Positions 37,891 through 47,271 are shown, counted from the stretch's first letter. The stretch: 64,000 nt of DNA from Pseudomonas quercus (GCF_012033695.1 NZ_JAAVJI010000005.1:1-64000), one strand, 5' to 3'. A program made the numbers and translations. The notes: generated by a model not told the origin, from the letters alone.

Positions 37891-38262
37891 ATGCCAAATG
37901 AGTTCCGCTTCGCTGACTGTAATAATGTAACGGATCCGTTACCTGACGCCCGCAAGCTGGCGTTATATACGGTGCTCTCTGCCGTTCCGCCAGGGCATGT
38001 GGTGACGTACGGCCAGTTGGGCGAGCTGGCAGGCCTTGGCCGTGCGGCACGTTGGGTAGGCCGCCAGCTGAGCCAATTGCCGCCTGGCTCTACCCTGCCC
38101 TGGCATCGCGTAGTGGCCGCCGGGGGGCGCCTGAGCCTGCCAGTGGGTAGCCCAAGCGGAGATGAACAGCGTGCTCGCCTGCAAGACGAAGGCATGACAA
38201 TTAACGGGAATCGTGTGGATATCCTGAGCCATGGCTGGCGCCCAGGCGAGCACAGCGGTTAG
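37891..38262 (+). CDS. Alkyltransferase-like protein (ATL, MGMT-fold without catalytic Cys)
   Basis: A 123-aa MGMT-family DNA-binding protein. The helix-turn-helix and arginine finger are recognisable (TYGQLGELAGLGRAARWVGRQL), but the active-site PCHRV is PWHRVV, so Trp replaces Cys. ATL proteins such as E. coli YbaZ bind O6-alkylguanine lesions without removing the alkyl group and direct them to nucleotide excision repair. The size is right for an ATL. ATG 37891 lacks a strong ribosome binding site. Confidence 0.85.
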   Translation: MPNEFRFADCNNVTDPLPDARKLALYTVLSAVPPGHVVTYGQLGELAGLGRAARWVGRQLSQLPPGSTLPWHRVVAAGGRLSLPVGSPSGDEQRARLQDEGMTINGNRVDILSHGWRPGEHSG

Positions 38263-38305
38263 AGTGCGCGCTTTGTTTTTGCAGATGTGAGGCACCGCTC
38301 CGCCC

Positions 38306-39853
38306 ATGCCCGGTAAAACCTGGCGCGCCGCCTTGGCCGCCTATGCCAGCCCCTCCACGTTGGTGCTGTTGCTTCTCGGCTTCGCCTCTGGCCTGCCTTA
38401 CATGTTGGTGTTCTCTACCTTGTCGGTGTGGCTGCGTGAAGCCGGCGTGGCGCGGGAAACCATCGGCTATGCAAGTCTCATCGGCCTGGCATACGCCTTC
38501 AAGTGGGTATGGTCTCCGCTACTGGACCAATGGCGCCTGCCATTATTGGCACGCCTGGGGCGACGGCGCTCCTGGCTGGTACTTGCCCAGGCGCTGGTTA
38601 TCCTGGGCCTGATCGGCATGAGCTTTTGCGACCCTCAAAAGCACCTGTCCTGGTTGATCGCCATTGCCGTGGTCGTGGCCTTCGCGTCTGCCACCCAAGA
38701 CATTGCCGTGGATGCCTATCGCCTTGAAATCGCTGGTGACCAGCGTCAGGCCGCGCTAGCAGCCAGTTACATGGCGGGGTATCGCGTAGCAGCGCTGCTG
38801 GCCACCGCTGGCGCGCTGTTCTTCGCAGAATGGTTCGGGTCTACGGGGTTTGCCTACCTGCACAAAGCCTGGGCCGGTACCTATCTGCTGTTCGGCGTAC
38901 TGATGGTGCCCGCGCTGGTCACCACCCTGCTCATGCGTGAGCCACCTGTGCCACTGCGCACCCAGTTGTCAGCAGCACGCTACGGGTTCATCCACCAGGT
39001 CGCGTCAGTGGTTGTGCTGATCATTCTGTTGGTATCGGTGCCCGCCATGTTCACGCAGCTGTATAACACCGATTTCGCCAGTGTGCTCAGTGGTGACATG
39101 AGCCCACTGGACCTGCTGCTGCAGGACCGCGCGTTTCTTCGAGCGCTGCTGTATACGATCCTCACCGCGCTGTGCCTGTCTGCCGTAGGCCGCCGCGGCC
39201 TGGCCCCGGTGCTTACGCCGGTAAACGACTTCATTCTGCGCTATCGCTGGCAAGCCTTGCTGCTGCTCGGCCTGATTGCCACGTACCGGATGTCGGACAC
39301 AGTCATGGGCGTAATGGCCAATGTGTTCTATATCGACCAGGGCTTTACCAAGGATCAGATTGCCAGTGTCAGCAAGGTGTTCGGGCTGGTGATGACTTTG
39401 CTAGGCGCAGGTGCAGGCGGGTTGCTGATTGTACGGTTCGGCATCATGCCTATCCTGTTCATCGGCGGGGCGGCTTCGGCAGCGACCAACATCCTGTTCC
39501 TGATGTTGGCAGACATGGGTCCTAACCTGCGCATGCTGATTGTGACCATTTCCCTGGACAACCTCAGTTCAGGTTTGGCGACGTCCGCCTTCGTGGCCTA
39601 CTTGTCCAGCCTCACGAACCTGAAGTTTTCGGCCACACAGTACGCCCTCCTTAGCTCCATCATGTTGCTGCTGCCCCGCCTGATCGGGGGCTACTCGGGC
39701 GTGATGGTGGAGAAGTACGGTTATCACACCTTCTTCCTTATCACAGCCCTGATGGGTGTACCTACGCTGTTCCTGATCCTGCTGCACTGGCGCTATCACA
39801 ACGCTGCTGACATGGAAGCTGCCAGCAGCGAAGCTGATCCGGAAAAACCTTAA
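38306..39853 (+). CDS. ampG: AmpG muropeptide permease
   Basis: A 515-aa MFS transporter with up to 14 membrane helices. The AmpG signature LLLGFASGLPYMLVFSTLSV lies in helix 1, WVWSPLLDQ in the first loop and ATQDIAVDAYRLE in helix 4. It imports anhydromuropeptides for cell-wall recycling and feeds the AmpR/AmpC induction path where present. Convergent with the MscS gene; the two ends overlap by 4 bp. Confidence 0.93.
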   Translation: MPGKTWRAALAAYASPSTLVLLLLGFASGLPYMLVFSTLSVWLREAGVARETIGYASLIGLAYAFKWVWSPLLDQWRLPLLARLGRRRSWLVLAQALVILGLIGMSFCDPQKHLSWLIAIAVVVAFASATQDIAVDAYRLEIAGDQRQAALAASYMAGYRVAALLATAGALFFAEWFGSTGFAYLHKAWAGTYLLFGVLMVPALVTTLLMREPPVPLRTQLSAARYGFIHQVASVVVLIILLVSVPAMFTQLYNTDFASVLSGDMSPLDLLLQDRAFLRALLYTILTALCLSAVGRRGLAPVLTPVNDFILRYRWQALLLLGLIATYRMSDTVMGVMANVFYIDQGFTKDQIASVSKVFGLVMTLLGAGAGGLLIVRFGIMPILFIGGAASAATNILFLMLADMGPNLRMLIVTISLDNLSSGLATSAFVAYLSSLTNLKFSATQYALLSSIMLLLPRLIGGYSGVMVEKYGYHTFFLITALMGVPTLFLILLHWRYHNAADMEAASSEADPEKP

Positions 39854-40728
39854 TCGGCCTTGGCCTGAGGTGCTGGCGACGCGGGCAACGGCTTGCCATC
39901 TTCCTGCACTAGGCGAATCACCCGCTGCGGGAACGGGATGTCGATACCGGCATCGCGCAGCCGGTCACGTACTTCGGCGTTGAGCTTGTTCAGAACGCCA
40001 CCGTAATCACCAGTATTGACCCACAGGCGCAGCGACAGGGTAATAGCGCTGTCGCCCAATGCGGCTACCACCGCTTCCGGTGCCGGGCTCTCCAGCACGC
40101 GCGGGTCCTTGGCCAGTTCCAGCAACACTTCGCGGCCTTTTTGCAGGTCTGCGTCGTAGTCCACACCAATGTCCAGGGTGATCTTGCGGGTCGGCTGGCG
40201 GTTGGTGTTGGTAATGATGCCGTTGGACAGGTTGCCGTTAGGCACAATCACGGTCTTGTTATCACCCGTGCGTAGCACCGTGTGGAAGATCTGGATCGCG
40301 TCCACGGTTCCGGCTACCCCTTGGGCTTCGATCCAGTCACCGATGCGGAAGGGCCGGAACAGCAAAATCAACACCCCGCCTGCGAAGTTCGACAGGCTGC
40401 CTTGCAAGGCCAGGCCTACGGCTAGGCCGGCTGCACCGATCGCTGCCACGAAGGAGGTTGTCTCGATACCGATCATCGAGGCCACGCTCACTAACAGCAG
40501 GATCTTGAGAATGATGTTGGCCAGGGTGCTGATGAACCCTTGCAGGGCAAGGTCGGCGTGACGCAGGGCCAGCAACTTGCCAATTTCCCGCGTGACCTTG
40601 TTTATCAGCCACCAACCGATGAGCAGTGTAGTCACGGCCAGCAGCACACGGCTGCCGTATTCCATGATCATGGGTATCCAGGCCTGGGAGGCACGGACAA
40701 GGTGGTTGACTTGGGCGTTCAGATCCAT
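39850..40728 (-). CDS. MscS-family mechanosensitive channel
   Basis: A 292-aa small-conductance channel with three N-terminal membrane helices, the pore helix SFVAAIGAAGLAVGLALQGS followed by LSNFAGGVLIL, then the beta domain FRIGDWIEAQGVAGTV and a C-terminal alpha/beta part. It protects against osmotic down-shock. Size fits MscS/YggB. The order ampG-mscS-yajQ is conserved in Pseudomonas. Confidence 0.92.
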   Translation of the reverse strand: MDLNAQVNHLVRASQAWIPMIMEYGSRVLLAVTTLLIGWWLINKVTREIGKLLALRHADLALQGFISTLANIILKILLLVSVASMIGIETTSFVAAIGAAGLAVGLALQGSLSNFAGGVLILLFRPFRIGDWIEAQGVAGTVDAIQIFHTVLRTGDNKTVIVPNGNLSNGIITNTNRQPTRKITLDIGVDYDADLQKGREVLLELAKDPRVLESPAPEAVVAALGDSAITLSLRLWVNTGDYGGVLNKLNAEVRDRLRDAGIDIPFPQRVIRLVQEDGKPLPASPAPQAKAD

Positions 40729-40851
40729 AGGGGGCTCCTGTATCGGCTTTCGAGGGGCGGACCAGGCGCCCCGTTAACAGCCGTCCGACGCCGATCCACC
40801 CGTGATGGTTCCTCGGGAAAGCGCCTGGGCGGCTACTTTCCCAAGCGTGCC

Positions 40852-41337
40852 TCAGTCCCGGAAGTTGTTGAATTGAAGCGGCATGCCGAATTCTTCACCC
40901 CGTAGCAGCGCAATGGCTTCCTGCAGGTCATCGCGTTTCTTGCCCGTGATACGCACTTGCTCACCTTGAATGGCAGCCTGGACCTTGAGCTTGGCATCCT
41001 TGACGCGGGCCACGATTTTCTTGGCCATTTCCTTGTCCAGGCCCTCGCGAAGGACCACGTCCTGCTTCATCTCCTTGCCGGAGGCATAAGCCTCTTTCAC
41101 TTCCAGGCACTGCACATCGATCTTGCGCTTGACCAGTGCCATGCGCAGGATTTCCAAGGTAGCTTCGAGCTGGAACTCCGCCTCGGCGGTGAGGTTGACC
41201 GTCTTGTCCTTGTCATTGAAGGACATCTGCGCCTTGCCTTTGAGGTCGTAGCGGCGGTCCAGCTCTTTGACAGCATTGTCGACGGCGTTTGTGACTTCGT
41301 GTTTGTCCAACTCGGACACTACGTCGAACGAGGGCAT
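40852..41337 (-). CDS. yajQ: YajQ family nucleotide-binding protein
   Basis: A 161-aa protein with the family start [21 protein letters not shown], the central [13 protein letters not shown] and [19 protein letters not shown], and the C-terminal [20 protein letters not shown]. YajQ proteins are double ferredoxin-like folds; some bind c-di-GMP. GGAGAAA precedes the start. Confidence 0.95.
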   Translation of the reverse strand: MPSFDVVSELDKHEVTNAVDNAVKELDRRYDLKGKAQMSFNDKDKTVNLTAEAEFQLEATLEILRMALVKRKIDVQCLEVKEAYASGKEMKQDVVLREGLDKEMAKKIVARVKDAKLKVQAAIQGEQVRITGKKRDDLQEAIALLRGEEFGMPLQFNNFRD

Positions 41338-41558
41338 TGAGTTTTCTCCAAAATGTTACAAATAAGCGGCGTACGAGTGATTCTGTCGGTTAAGCACGAT
41401 AAACCTGCGCACTTGGCTTGACGACTAAAAGCACGGATCATTATAACGAGTGCCAGCATTGAGACACGCATTCCTCCCGAATCTGGTCACAAGCCCGTGG
41501 GCAGCATTGCTTCCGCTACACAGCGGCCCTTCCTTCCTTGCGAGAGTGCGAGCTCCAG

Positions 41559-42509
41559 ATGTCAAACCCCAACCTGAGTATTCTCCTGGCCATCGGTGAT
41601 GCAGGCATGCGCCACTGCGCGGCTGAGTTGCTGTCGCAAGGGGGGTATCACGACGTACGTACCTGCACCGTGGAGGACGCACCGGGTGAACTGGACCAAC
41701 GTGCGGCTGACTTGCTGGTGGCCCACGGTGAGGCTGGCATGCGCCTGGCCTCAAAGGTTCGGGTGCTGGACGAGGCCACTAACGGCCATACCTGGGTATT
41801 GCTTTTGAGCGAGCAGGCAAGCGAACAGGTGCTCGACGAAACGGCCGACCTGGGGGTTGACGACCTACTGCCACCTGAGCTGATCGGCGCGCACTTGCTG
41901 GCACGGGTGCACGCCGGGGATCGGATGCACAGCGTACTGCAGCGCCTGGCCCGCGAAAACAGGCTGCTGCGTGACAACATCGCCAGCCTGGAGCAACGCA
42001 ACCTGGTGGACTCGCTGACCGGCCTGGGCAATGCACGCTACCTGCGCCAGAAACTCGAAGACAGCCTTCGCCAGATCCAGGCCCGCGGGGGTGCGCTGTG
42101 CTACCTGCTGATCGGGTTGCAGAACGCTGGCACCCTGCAGCAGCAACATGGGGAGGCCCTCTATGAAGAACTCCTTCAGGGCGTAGGCCGTCGCCTTCAG
42201 CAGATGGTTCGCCCGCTGGACGTACTGGCGCGTGTGGATGACCAGCACTTTGTATTGCTCACCCTGCCCAGAAGCTTGCAGGAGTGCGCGCCTAGCAGTT
42301 TCAAGCGCCTCCATGACGGGTTGAACCTCAGGGGGTTCATGACCAGCGGCGGCCTGGTGGACCTGAGCGCAGGCATCAGCCTGGTAGGGCTGGATGAGAA
42401 AAGCCTTCCCATAGAGCCAGTGAGCCTGTTTGGTGAGGCCAGCCGCCTGTTGCAGGAGTCCTATGTTTCCGGGCTGGTCAACGCCCGCCGCCTGCCCGCC
42501 AAAACCTGA
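41559..42509 (+). CDS. Degenerate receiver-GGDEF protein (PA4396-like)
   Basis: A 316-aa protein with an N-terminal receiver-like domain (1-125) and a C-terminal GGDEF-like domain beginning at DSLTGLGNARYL (151-162). Both sites are altered. The receiver has DLLVAH at 51-56, so the phospho-acceptor Asp is His56, and the acidic pocket is reduced to Asp14. The GGDEF motif is DDQHF (227-231). It should be neither phosphorylated in the usual way nor a cyclase; a binding or scaffold role is inferred. It is 4 bp from panE and may be co-transcribed with it. ATG 41559 is preferred over a TTG at 41538. Confidence 0.85.
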   Translation: MSNPNLSILLAIGDAGMRHCAAELLSQGGYHDVRTCTVEDAPGELDQRAADLLVAHGEAGMRLASKVRVLDEATNGHTWVLLLSEQASEQVLDETADLGVDDLLPPELIGAHLLARVHAGDRMHSVLQRLARENRLLRDNIASLEQRNLVDSLTGLGNARYLRQKLEDSLRQIQARGGALCYLLIGLQNAGTLQQQHGEALYEELLQGVGRRLQQMVRPLDVLARVDDQHFVLLTLPRSLQECAPSSFKRLHDGLNLRGFMTSGGLVDLSAGISLVGLDEKSLPIEPVSLFGEASRLLQESYVSGLVNARRLPAKT

Positions 42510-42513
42510 AACC

Positions 42514-43434
42514 ATGGCGCCCCCCCCCTGGCATGTACTGGGCGCAGGCAGCATTGGCACCCTGTGGGCCTGCCGGCTGGCACGTGCGGGGTCAACCGTA
42601 CGCCTTCTGATGCGCGGCCCCGCGCAATTGGCCCGCTATGAGCAGGGCCCTGGGTTACGGTGGGTAGAGGGCGGTGTTGAACGCACCTTCCGGCTGCCCG
42701 GCGACCTGCCGGATGCCCCGCAACCCATTGCCCAGCTGCTGGTAGCGTGCAAAGCCTACGACGTAGCCGCGGCTGTGGCGGCTGTGAGGCACCGCTTGGT
42801 ACCCGGCGCACAGGTGATTCTGTTGCAGAACGGCCTGGGCAGCCAGCACGCCCTGGCGGCCACCCTCCCCGAAGCCTGCGTCACACTGGCGTCCACCACC
42901 GAAGGTGCCTTCAGGCGTGACGACGGTGCCGTCGTGTTTGCCGGGCAAGGCTTCACCTGGCTAGGCCCCACAGGCGCCCGGCCTGCCCCCCTGTGGCTAA
43001 GCGAGCTGGAACAGGCCGGCATTCCCCACCAATGGACGCCTGACATACTGGCCAGGCTATGGCGCAAGCTGGCTATCAACTGCGCCATCAACCCGCTGAC
43101 CGTGCTTCATGGGTGCCGCAACGGCGAATTGACCAAGCATGCGCCTGCGATCACTGGCCTGTGCCAGGAGCTGGCACGGCTGTTACAGGCAGTTGGCCTA
43201 CCCAACGCTGCCGTAGGGCTGCTGGACGCTGTATGGGAGGTGATAGCCGCCACCTCGCAGAATTATTCGTCCATGTACCAGGACGTGACAGCAGGGCGCC
43301 GAACCGAAATCCATTACCTGATCGGCTATGCCTGCGCTGAAGCAGCACGCCTTTGCGTGGCTGTACCTGCGCTTGAACAGCTTCGTCAAAACCTGATCGC
43401 CCACCTTCATGCCGAAGGCTTGCCCACAGACTAA
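42514..43434 (+). CDS. panE: 2-dehydropantoate 2-reductase
   Basis: A 306-aa NADPH-dependent ketopantoate reductase for pantothenate and CoA synthesis. The N-terminal nucleotide motif is VLGAGSIGTLWA (about 8-19), the central motif LLQNGLGS, the catalytic Lys lies in LWRKLAINCAINPLT, and the C-terminal substrate loop is SSMYQDV. The last codons and the stop lie in a 23-bp tandem duplication (43414-43459). Confidence 0.9.
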   Translation: MAPPPWHVLGAGSIGTLWACRLARAGSTVRLLMRGPAQLARYEQGPGLRWVEGGVERTFRLPGDLPDAPQPIAQLLVACKAYDVAAAVAAVRHRLVPGAQVILLQNGLGSQHALAATLPEACVTLASTTEGAFRRDDGAVVFAGQGFTWLGPTGARPAPLWLSELEQAGIPHQWTPDILARLWRKLAINCAINPLTVLHGCRNGELTKHAPAITGLCQELARLLQAVGLPNAAVGLLDAVWEVIAATSQNYSSMYQDVTAGRRTEIHYLIGYACAEAARLCVAVPALEQLRQNLIAHLHAEGLPTD

Positions 43435-43459
43435 GCGAAGGCTTACCCACAGACTAAGC
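43414..43459. repeat. 23-bp tandem duplication across the panE stop codon
   Basis: 43414-43436 and 43437-43459 are adjacent direct copies differing at one base. The first contains the panE TAA; the second lies between panE and the sensor kinase gene. Confidence 0.85.
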
Positions 43460-43503
43460 GCACCCTTGCTACACTCGCTCCGTTCCCTTGAGCTGGATGT
43501 GTG

Positions 43504-45534
43504 ATGCCTCTGCGACAGCGCCTCGAAAACCTTCCTGTTGGGCAAAAGCTGCTGGCCGCCCTGCTGGTCCTGATGGTCACGGTACTGGTAGCAGCCAACC
43601 TGACCTTCATCACGGCTGCCTACTGGATTTCCCACGAGAGCATGGCGCCTCAGGCCATGCAGACCATCGCTCGGCTGGTCAGCCAGCCGCAGCTGGCGCA
43701 CCAGGCCGCCCGCTCTGCCGAGGCCGCCAATGACCTGCTTCGCGAGCTGGACAGCTACTCGCCCCTGCGTGCGGCCGCGGTATACGCGCCGGATGGTCAG
43801 CGGCTGGCGCAATTGCAGCATGGCAGCAAGCTGTCGGTGCCGCATGTGTTCGAGGAGCTGGGCCAGTGGCGTTTGACCGAATTCCGCAGTACCCAGGTCG
43901 CTGAGCTGCCGTCCGATGACGGGTTGCCAGGCCATTTGCTGTTAGTGGCGTCCAGTGAACTGCCTGTGGCGTTCTATACCGGCACGTTTACGGCCAGCCT
44001 GGGGATATTGGTGTTCAGTGTGCTGCTATGGATGATTATCGCGCGGCAGATCCGCCGGTTGATCACGCGCCCCATCTACGACCTGGAAGAGCTGACCCGG
44101 CAGGTCACACGCGAGGAAAACTATTCGCTGCGCGCCCTGCCCGGCAACCATGACGAAATCGGCAGCCTGGCCGAAGCCTTCAACACCATGCTGTCGCGTA
44201 TGGAGGCGCGGGAACAGCAGCTCAAGCGCGCACGCGATGATGCCCAGAGTGCCTATGACGCGGCCCAAGGCCTTGCCGAGGAAACCCGGCATACCAATCG
44301 CAAGCTTGAGCTTGAAGTGCAGGTACGCAGCAAGATCGAGAAAAAGCTCACCGGCTTTCAGAATTACCTCAACAGCATCATCGACTCTATGCCCTCGGCG
44401 CTTATCGCCCTGGATGAGCAGTTGTACGTCACCCAATGGAACAAAGAGGCCAGCGCCCTCTCAGGCACCCCCTTGGACGAGGCGCTGAACCAGCCCATAT
44501 TCCTGGCCTTCGAACCACTCAAACCTTTCCTGACGCAGCTGCGTGCCTCGGTGGAGCAACACCGCGTGGTCAAAGTGGAGCGCGTCACTTGGCTCAAGGA
44601 TGACGTAGCCCATCACTATGCACTGACGTGCTACCCCTTGGCAGGCGGTGCGGGCCGTGGCGTGGTCATCCGGCTCGACGACATCACACAGCGGCTGTCG
44701 CTGGAAGAGATGATGGTGCAGTCCGAGAAAATGCTGTCCGTGGGAGGGTTGGCGGCGGGCATGGCGCATGAGATCAATAACCCATTGGGGGCCATCCTGC
44801 ACAACGTGCAGAATGTCCGCCGCCGCCTGTCTCCAGACCTGCCCAAGAACCTGGAACAGGCACAGGCCGCAGGCGTTCCTCTTGAAGGTATCAACCGTTA
44901 CCTGCAGGCCCGTGAGATCCCCCAACTGCTGGAGGGTATACACAGCGCCGGAGCACGCGCAGCCAAGATCGTGACCCACATGCTTAGCTTCAGCCGGCGC
45001 AGCGATCGGCAACTGGCGCCTTGTGACTTGCCTGCCCTGATCGACCAGGCTGTGGAAATCGCCAGCAGCGACTTTGATCTGAGCATCGGTTTCGACTTCC
45101 GAGGCCCGTCCATTGTGCGCCAGTTCGACCCCCGGCTAGGCCCTGTTCCCTGCACGGCCAATGAGTTGGAGCAGGTGATACTCAACCTGCTGAAAAATGC
45201 GGCCCAGGCCATTCACCAGCGTGAACACCCCAGTGAGGCAGGCCGTATTGTGTTGCGCACACGCCTTAATGGCCCTTGGGCGGAAATACAGGTGGAAGAC
45301 AACGGCGTGGGCATGCCAGAGCATGTACGCAAGCGTATGTTCGAGCCCTTTTTCACCACCAAGGAAGTAGGCCAGGGCACTGGGCTGGGGTTGTCCGTGT
45401 CCTACTTCATCATTACCAATAACCACAAAGGGCAGATGGAAGTGCAGTCGACACTGGGGGTGGGCACCTGCTTCACCCTGCGCCTGCCGCTGGTGCAGCC
45501 AGCCGTGACAAGCGCCATCGCCTCAGGAGCATGA
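43504..45534 (+). CDS. PAS-containing sensor histidine kinase (PA4398-like)
   Basis: A 676-aa membrane kinase: helix at about 14-38, periplasmic domain, second helix (about 162-181), HAMP, coiled coil (230-285), PAS domain (290-400), and an H-box GMAHEINNPLGAI with His422. N, G1, F and G2 boxes follow (NLLKNAAQAI, DNGVGMP, FEPFFTTK, GTGLGLSV). It belongs to the NtrB-like HisKA class. No response regulator is adjacent. Its P. aeruginosa counterpart PA4398 affects swarming and biofilm formation. It overlaps or abuts the adenosyltransferase gene. Confidence 0.88.
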   Translation: MPLRQRLENLPVGQKLLAALLVLMVTVLVAANLTFITAAYWISHESMAPQAMQTIARLVSQPQLAHQAARSAEAANDLLRELDSYSPLRAAAVYAPDGQRLAQLQHGSKLSVPHVFEELGQWRLTEFRSTQVAELPSDDGLPGHLLLVASSELPVAFYTGTFTASLGILVFSVLLWMIIARQIRRLITRPIYDLEELTRQVTREENYSLRALPGNHDEIGSLAEAFNTMLSRMEAREQQLKRARDDAQSAYDAAQGLAEETRHTNRKLELEVQVRSKIEKKLTGFQNYLNSIIDSMPSALIALDEQLYVTQWNKEASALSGTPLDEALNQPIFLAFEPLKPFLTQLRASVEQHRVVKVERVTWLKDDVAHHYALTCYPLAGGAGRGVVIRLDDITQRLSLEEMMVQSEKMLSVGGLAAGMAHEINNPLGAILHNVQNVRRRLSPDLPKNLEQAQAAGVPLEGINRYLQAREIPQLLEGIHSAGARAAKIVTHMLSFSRRSDRQLAPCDLPALIDQAVEIASSDFDLSIGFDFRGPSIVRQFDPRLGPVPCTANELEQVILNLLKNAAQAIHQREHPSEAGRIVLRTRLNGPWAEIQVEDNGVGMPEHVRKRMFEPFFTTKEVGQGTGLGLSVSYFIITNNHKGQMEVQSTLGVGTCFTLRLPLVQPAVTSAIASGA

Positions 45535-45535
45535 C

Positions 45536-46099
45536 ATGGGCTTCAGGCTGTCGAAAATCTACACACGTACTGGGGATACTGGAGAGACTGGGCTGGGAGA
45601 CGGGCGCAGGGTCGCCAAGGATCACCCCAGGGTAGAGGCCATTGGTGAAGTGGATACCCTCAACAGCCAACTGGGCCTGCTACTGGCACACTTGAGTGAA
45701 AAACCCCACCTGGCACAGGTGCAGGACGTACTTGCCCCCTGCCAGCACCGCCTGTTCGACCTGGGCGGCGAATTGGCCATGCCGGGCCATCGCGCGTTGT
45801 ATAACAGTGAAGTGGAACGCGTAGAGGCGGCCATTGATGCCTGGAACGAGGTGGTAGGCCCCTTGCGCAACTTCATTCTGCCTGGAGGCTCTGTGTGCAT
45901 TGCGCAAGCGCACATGTGCCGTGCCCAGGCACGCACTGCCGAACGCAGGTGCCAGCAGCTGCAGCGCGAAGAGCCCTTGGACGGTGTAGGGCTGGCCTAC
46001 CTCAACCGGCTATCGGACCTGCTGTTCGTGGCCGCTAGAATGATCGCCCGGCTGGAGGGTGTGGAAGAGGTGCTGTGGGCACAGGCGGTGGCACGCTGA
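45536..46099 (+). CDS. PduO-type ATP:cob(I)alamin adenosyltransferase
   Basis: A 187-aa cytoplasmic enzyme that adenosylates reduced cobalamin. The ATP-binding N-terminus is IYTRTGDTGETGLGDGRRV, and EVDTLNSQLGLL, FILPGGS and the helical AQARTAERRCQQL motif with LNRLSDLLFVAAR follow. It starts one base after the kinase stop, so the two are likely co-translated. A 10-bp hairpin follows 8 bp after its stop. Confidence 0.9.
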   Translation: MGFRLSKIYTRTGDTGETGLGDGRRVAKDHPRVEAIGEVDTLNSQLGLLLAHLSEKPHLAQVQDVLAPCQHRLFDLGGELAMPGHRALYNSEVERVEAAIDAWNEVVGPLRNFILPGGSVCIAQAHMCRAQARTAERRCQQLQREEPLDGVGLAYLNRLSDLLFVAARMIARLEGVEEVLWAQAVAR

Positions 46100-46107
46100 A
46101 GACTAAG

Positions 46108-46135
46108 CCGGTCCCATTCGCCCTTATGGGACCGG
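46108..46135 (+). terminator. Hairpin after the adenosyltransferase gene
   Basis: CCGGTCCCAT and ATGGGACCGG form a perfect 10-bp stem with an 8-nt loop. There is no long U-run. Confidence 0.5.
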
Positions 46136-46165
46136 GCATAGCCCGGGAACAGGCCAATCGTCTTT

Positions 46166-46285
46166 TAGGCCAGCTTTTCGGGCCAGGACGCACGAATGCG
46201 AATACGGGCCCCACAAACCGCCACCCTACATGGACCTTGCAGGCCCTGTTCGCCCGCTACGCTTGCGCTTCGCAGGCTCCTACAC
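46166..46285. repeat. Duplicated mutT 3' fragment and partial REP element
   Basis: 46166-46200 copies the last coding bases and stop of the adjacent mutT gene (46321-46355), with 30 of 35 positions identical by hand count and the same orientation. A REP-like fragment (46246-46285, ending CGCAGGCTCCTACAC) lies between the copies. Confidence 0.65.
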
Positions 46286-46320
46286 AAACCCGCAGCACAA
46301 ACCCGTAGCAGGCAGAACAC

Positions 46321-47271
46321 TCAGGCCGGCTTTTCGGGCCAGAACGAGCGAATGCCGGCGACACCTTGAGCCCCCATCTCCCAGGCCCGCTGGGTATCAC
46401 CCGGCCCAACCCCACCGAGCAGGAACACAGGCTTGTTGAAGCCTGCGATCAATTGCTCGGCCTGCGCCCATCCTAAAGGCACCGCATCGGGGTGGGTTTG
46501 CGTGGGCTGTACTGGCGAGAGCGTCACGAAATCCACGCCCATGCGTTCTGCCAGCTCCAGCTCTTCAGGGCCGTGGCAGGACGCGGCCAGCCAACGGTCT
46601 GCCGGGAACGGCCGGCCATTGGGAGCATATTTGCGCAACTGCTCAGCGGTGAGGTGCCAGCCTGCGCTAGGGAAGTCCCCGAGCCATTCCAGCGGCCCCT
46701 TGAGCATCAACTGCGCCTTGGCCGCACACAACCCTGCCGCATCGACTGCCAGGTCCCGGTACTGAGGGTCGTACAGGTTTGGCGCGCGCAGTTGCACCAG
46801 CCTGGCACCCTGGGCAATGGCCGTACGCAGCCCGCCCAGCAATTCAGGGCCTGGCAGGCCATCGGGGGTAATCAGGTAGGCGGCGGGGAGGCGCGCTGCA
46901 CTCACAATGGGCGCATTGGCTGCCGGGAAGTCATAGTTGCCCAAGGCCTTGGGGGCGACCCATGCCAATGGCTGCCCCTCGACACCCTGGGGTTCGCCCT
47001 CGAAGCCGTCCACCTCCCACACATCCAGCAGCACCTGCTTGTCAGGATAATCGTGGGCGACTTTGATCAAAGGCCGGGCCGACGTGACCTGAATGCCCAG
47101 CTCTTCGGCCAGTTCTCGTGCCAAGCCAGCCGTGGGCGACTCGCCCTCCTCCAGCTTGCCCCCAGGAAACTCCCACAGGTTGCCCTGGTGCTGAGCGGCA
47201 TTGCGCCGGGCAATCAACACCTTGCCATCGGCGCGGCGAATCACAGCAGCCGCTACATGAACCCGTTTCAT
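46321..47271 (-). CDS. mutT: MutT Nudix hydrolase fused to thiamine-phosphate-synthase-like domain
   Basis: A 316-aa two-domain protein. Residues 1-130 are a MutT-type 8-oxo-dGTP diphosphatase with the full Nudix box from G38 to I60 (GxxxxxE, RELAEELGI). Residues about 135-316 resemble thiamine monophosphate synthase ThiE, with LVQLRAPNLYD, SCHGPEELELA and VFLLGGVGPGDTQRAWEMGA. This fusion is normal in Pseudomonas; the C-terminal part may be regulatory. It cleans oxidised nucleotides from the pool. It is 25 bp downstream of argJ. Confidence 0.93.
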   Translation of the reverse strand: MKRVHVAAAVIRRADGKVLIARRNAAQHQGNLWEFPGGKLEEGESPTAGLARELAEELGIQVTSARPLIKVAHDYPDKQVLLDVWEVDGFEGEPQGVEGQPLAWVAPKALGNYDFPAANAPIVSAARLPAAYLITPDGLPGPELLGGLRTAIAQGARLVQLRAPNLYDPQYRDLAVDAAGLCAAKAQLMLKGPLEWLGDFPSAGWHLTAEQLRKYAPNGRPFPADRWLAASCHGPEELELAERMGVDFVTLSPVQPTQTHPDAVPLGWAQAEQLIAGFNKPVFLLGGVGPGDTQRAWEMGAQGVAGIRSFWPEKPA

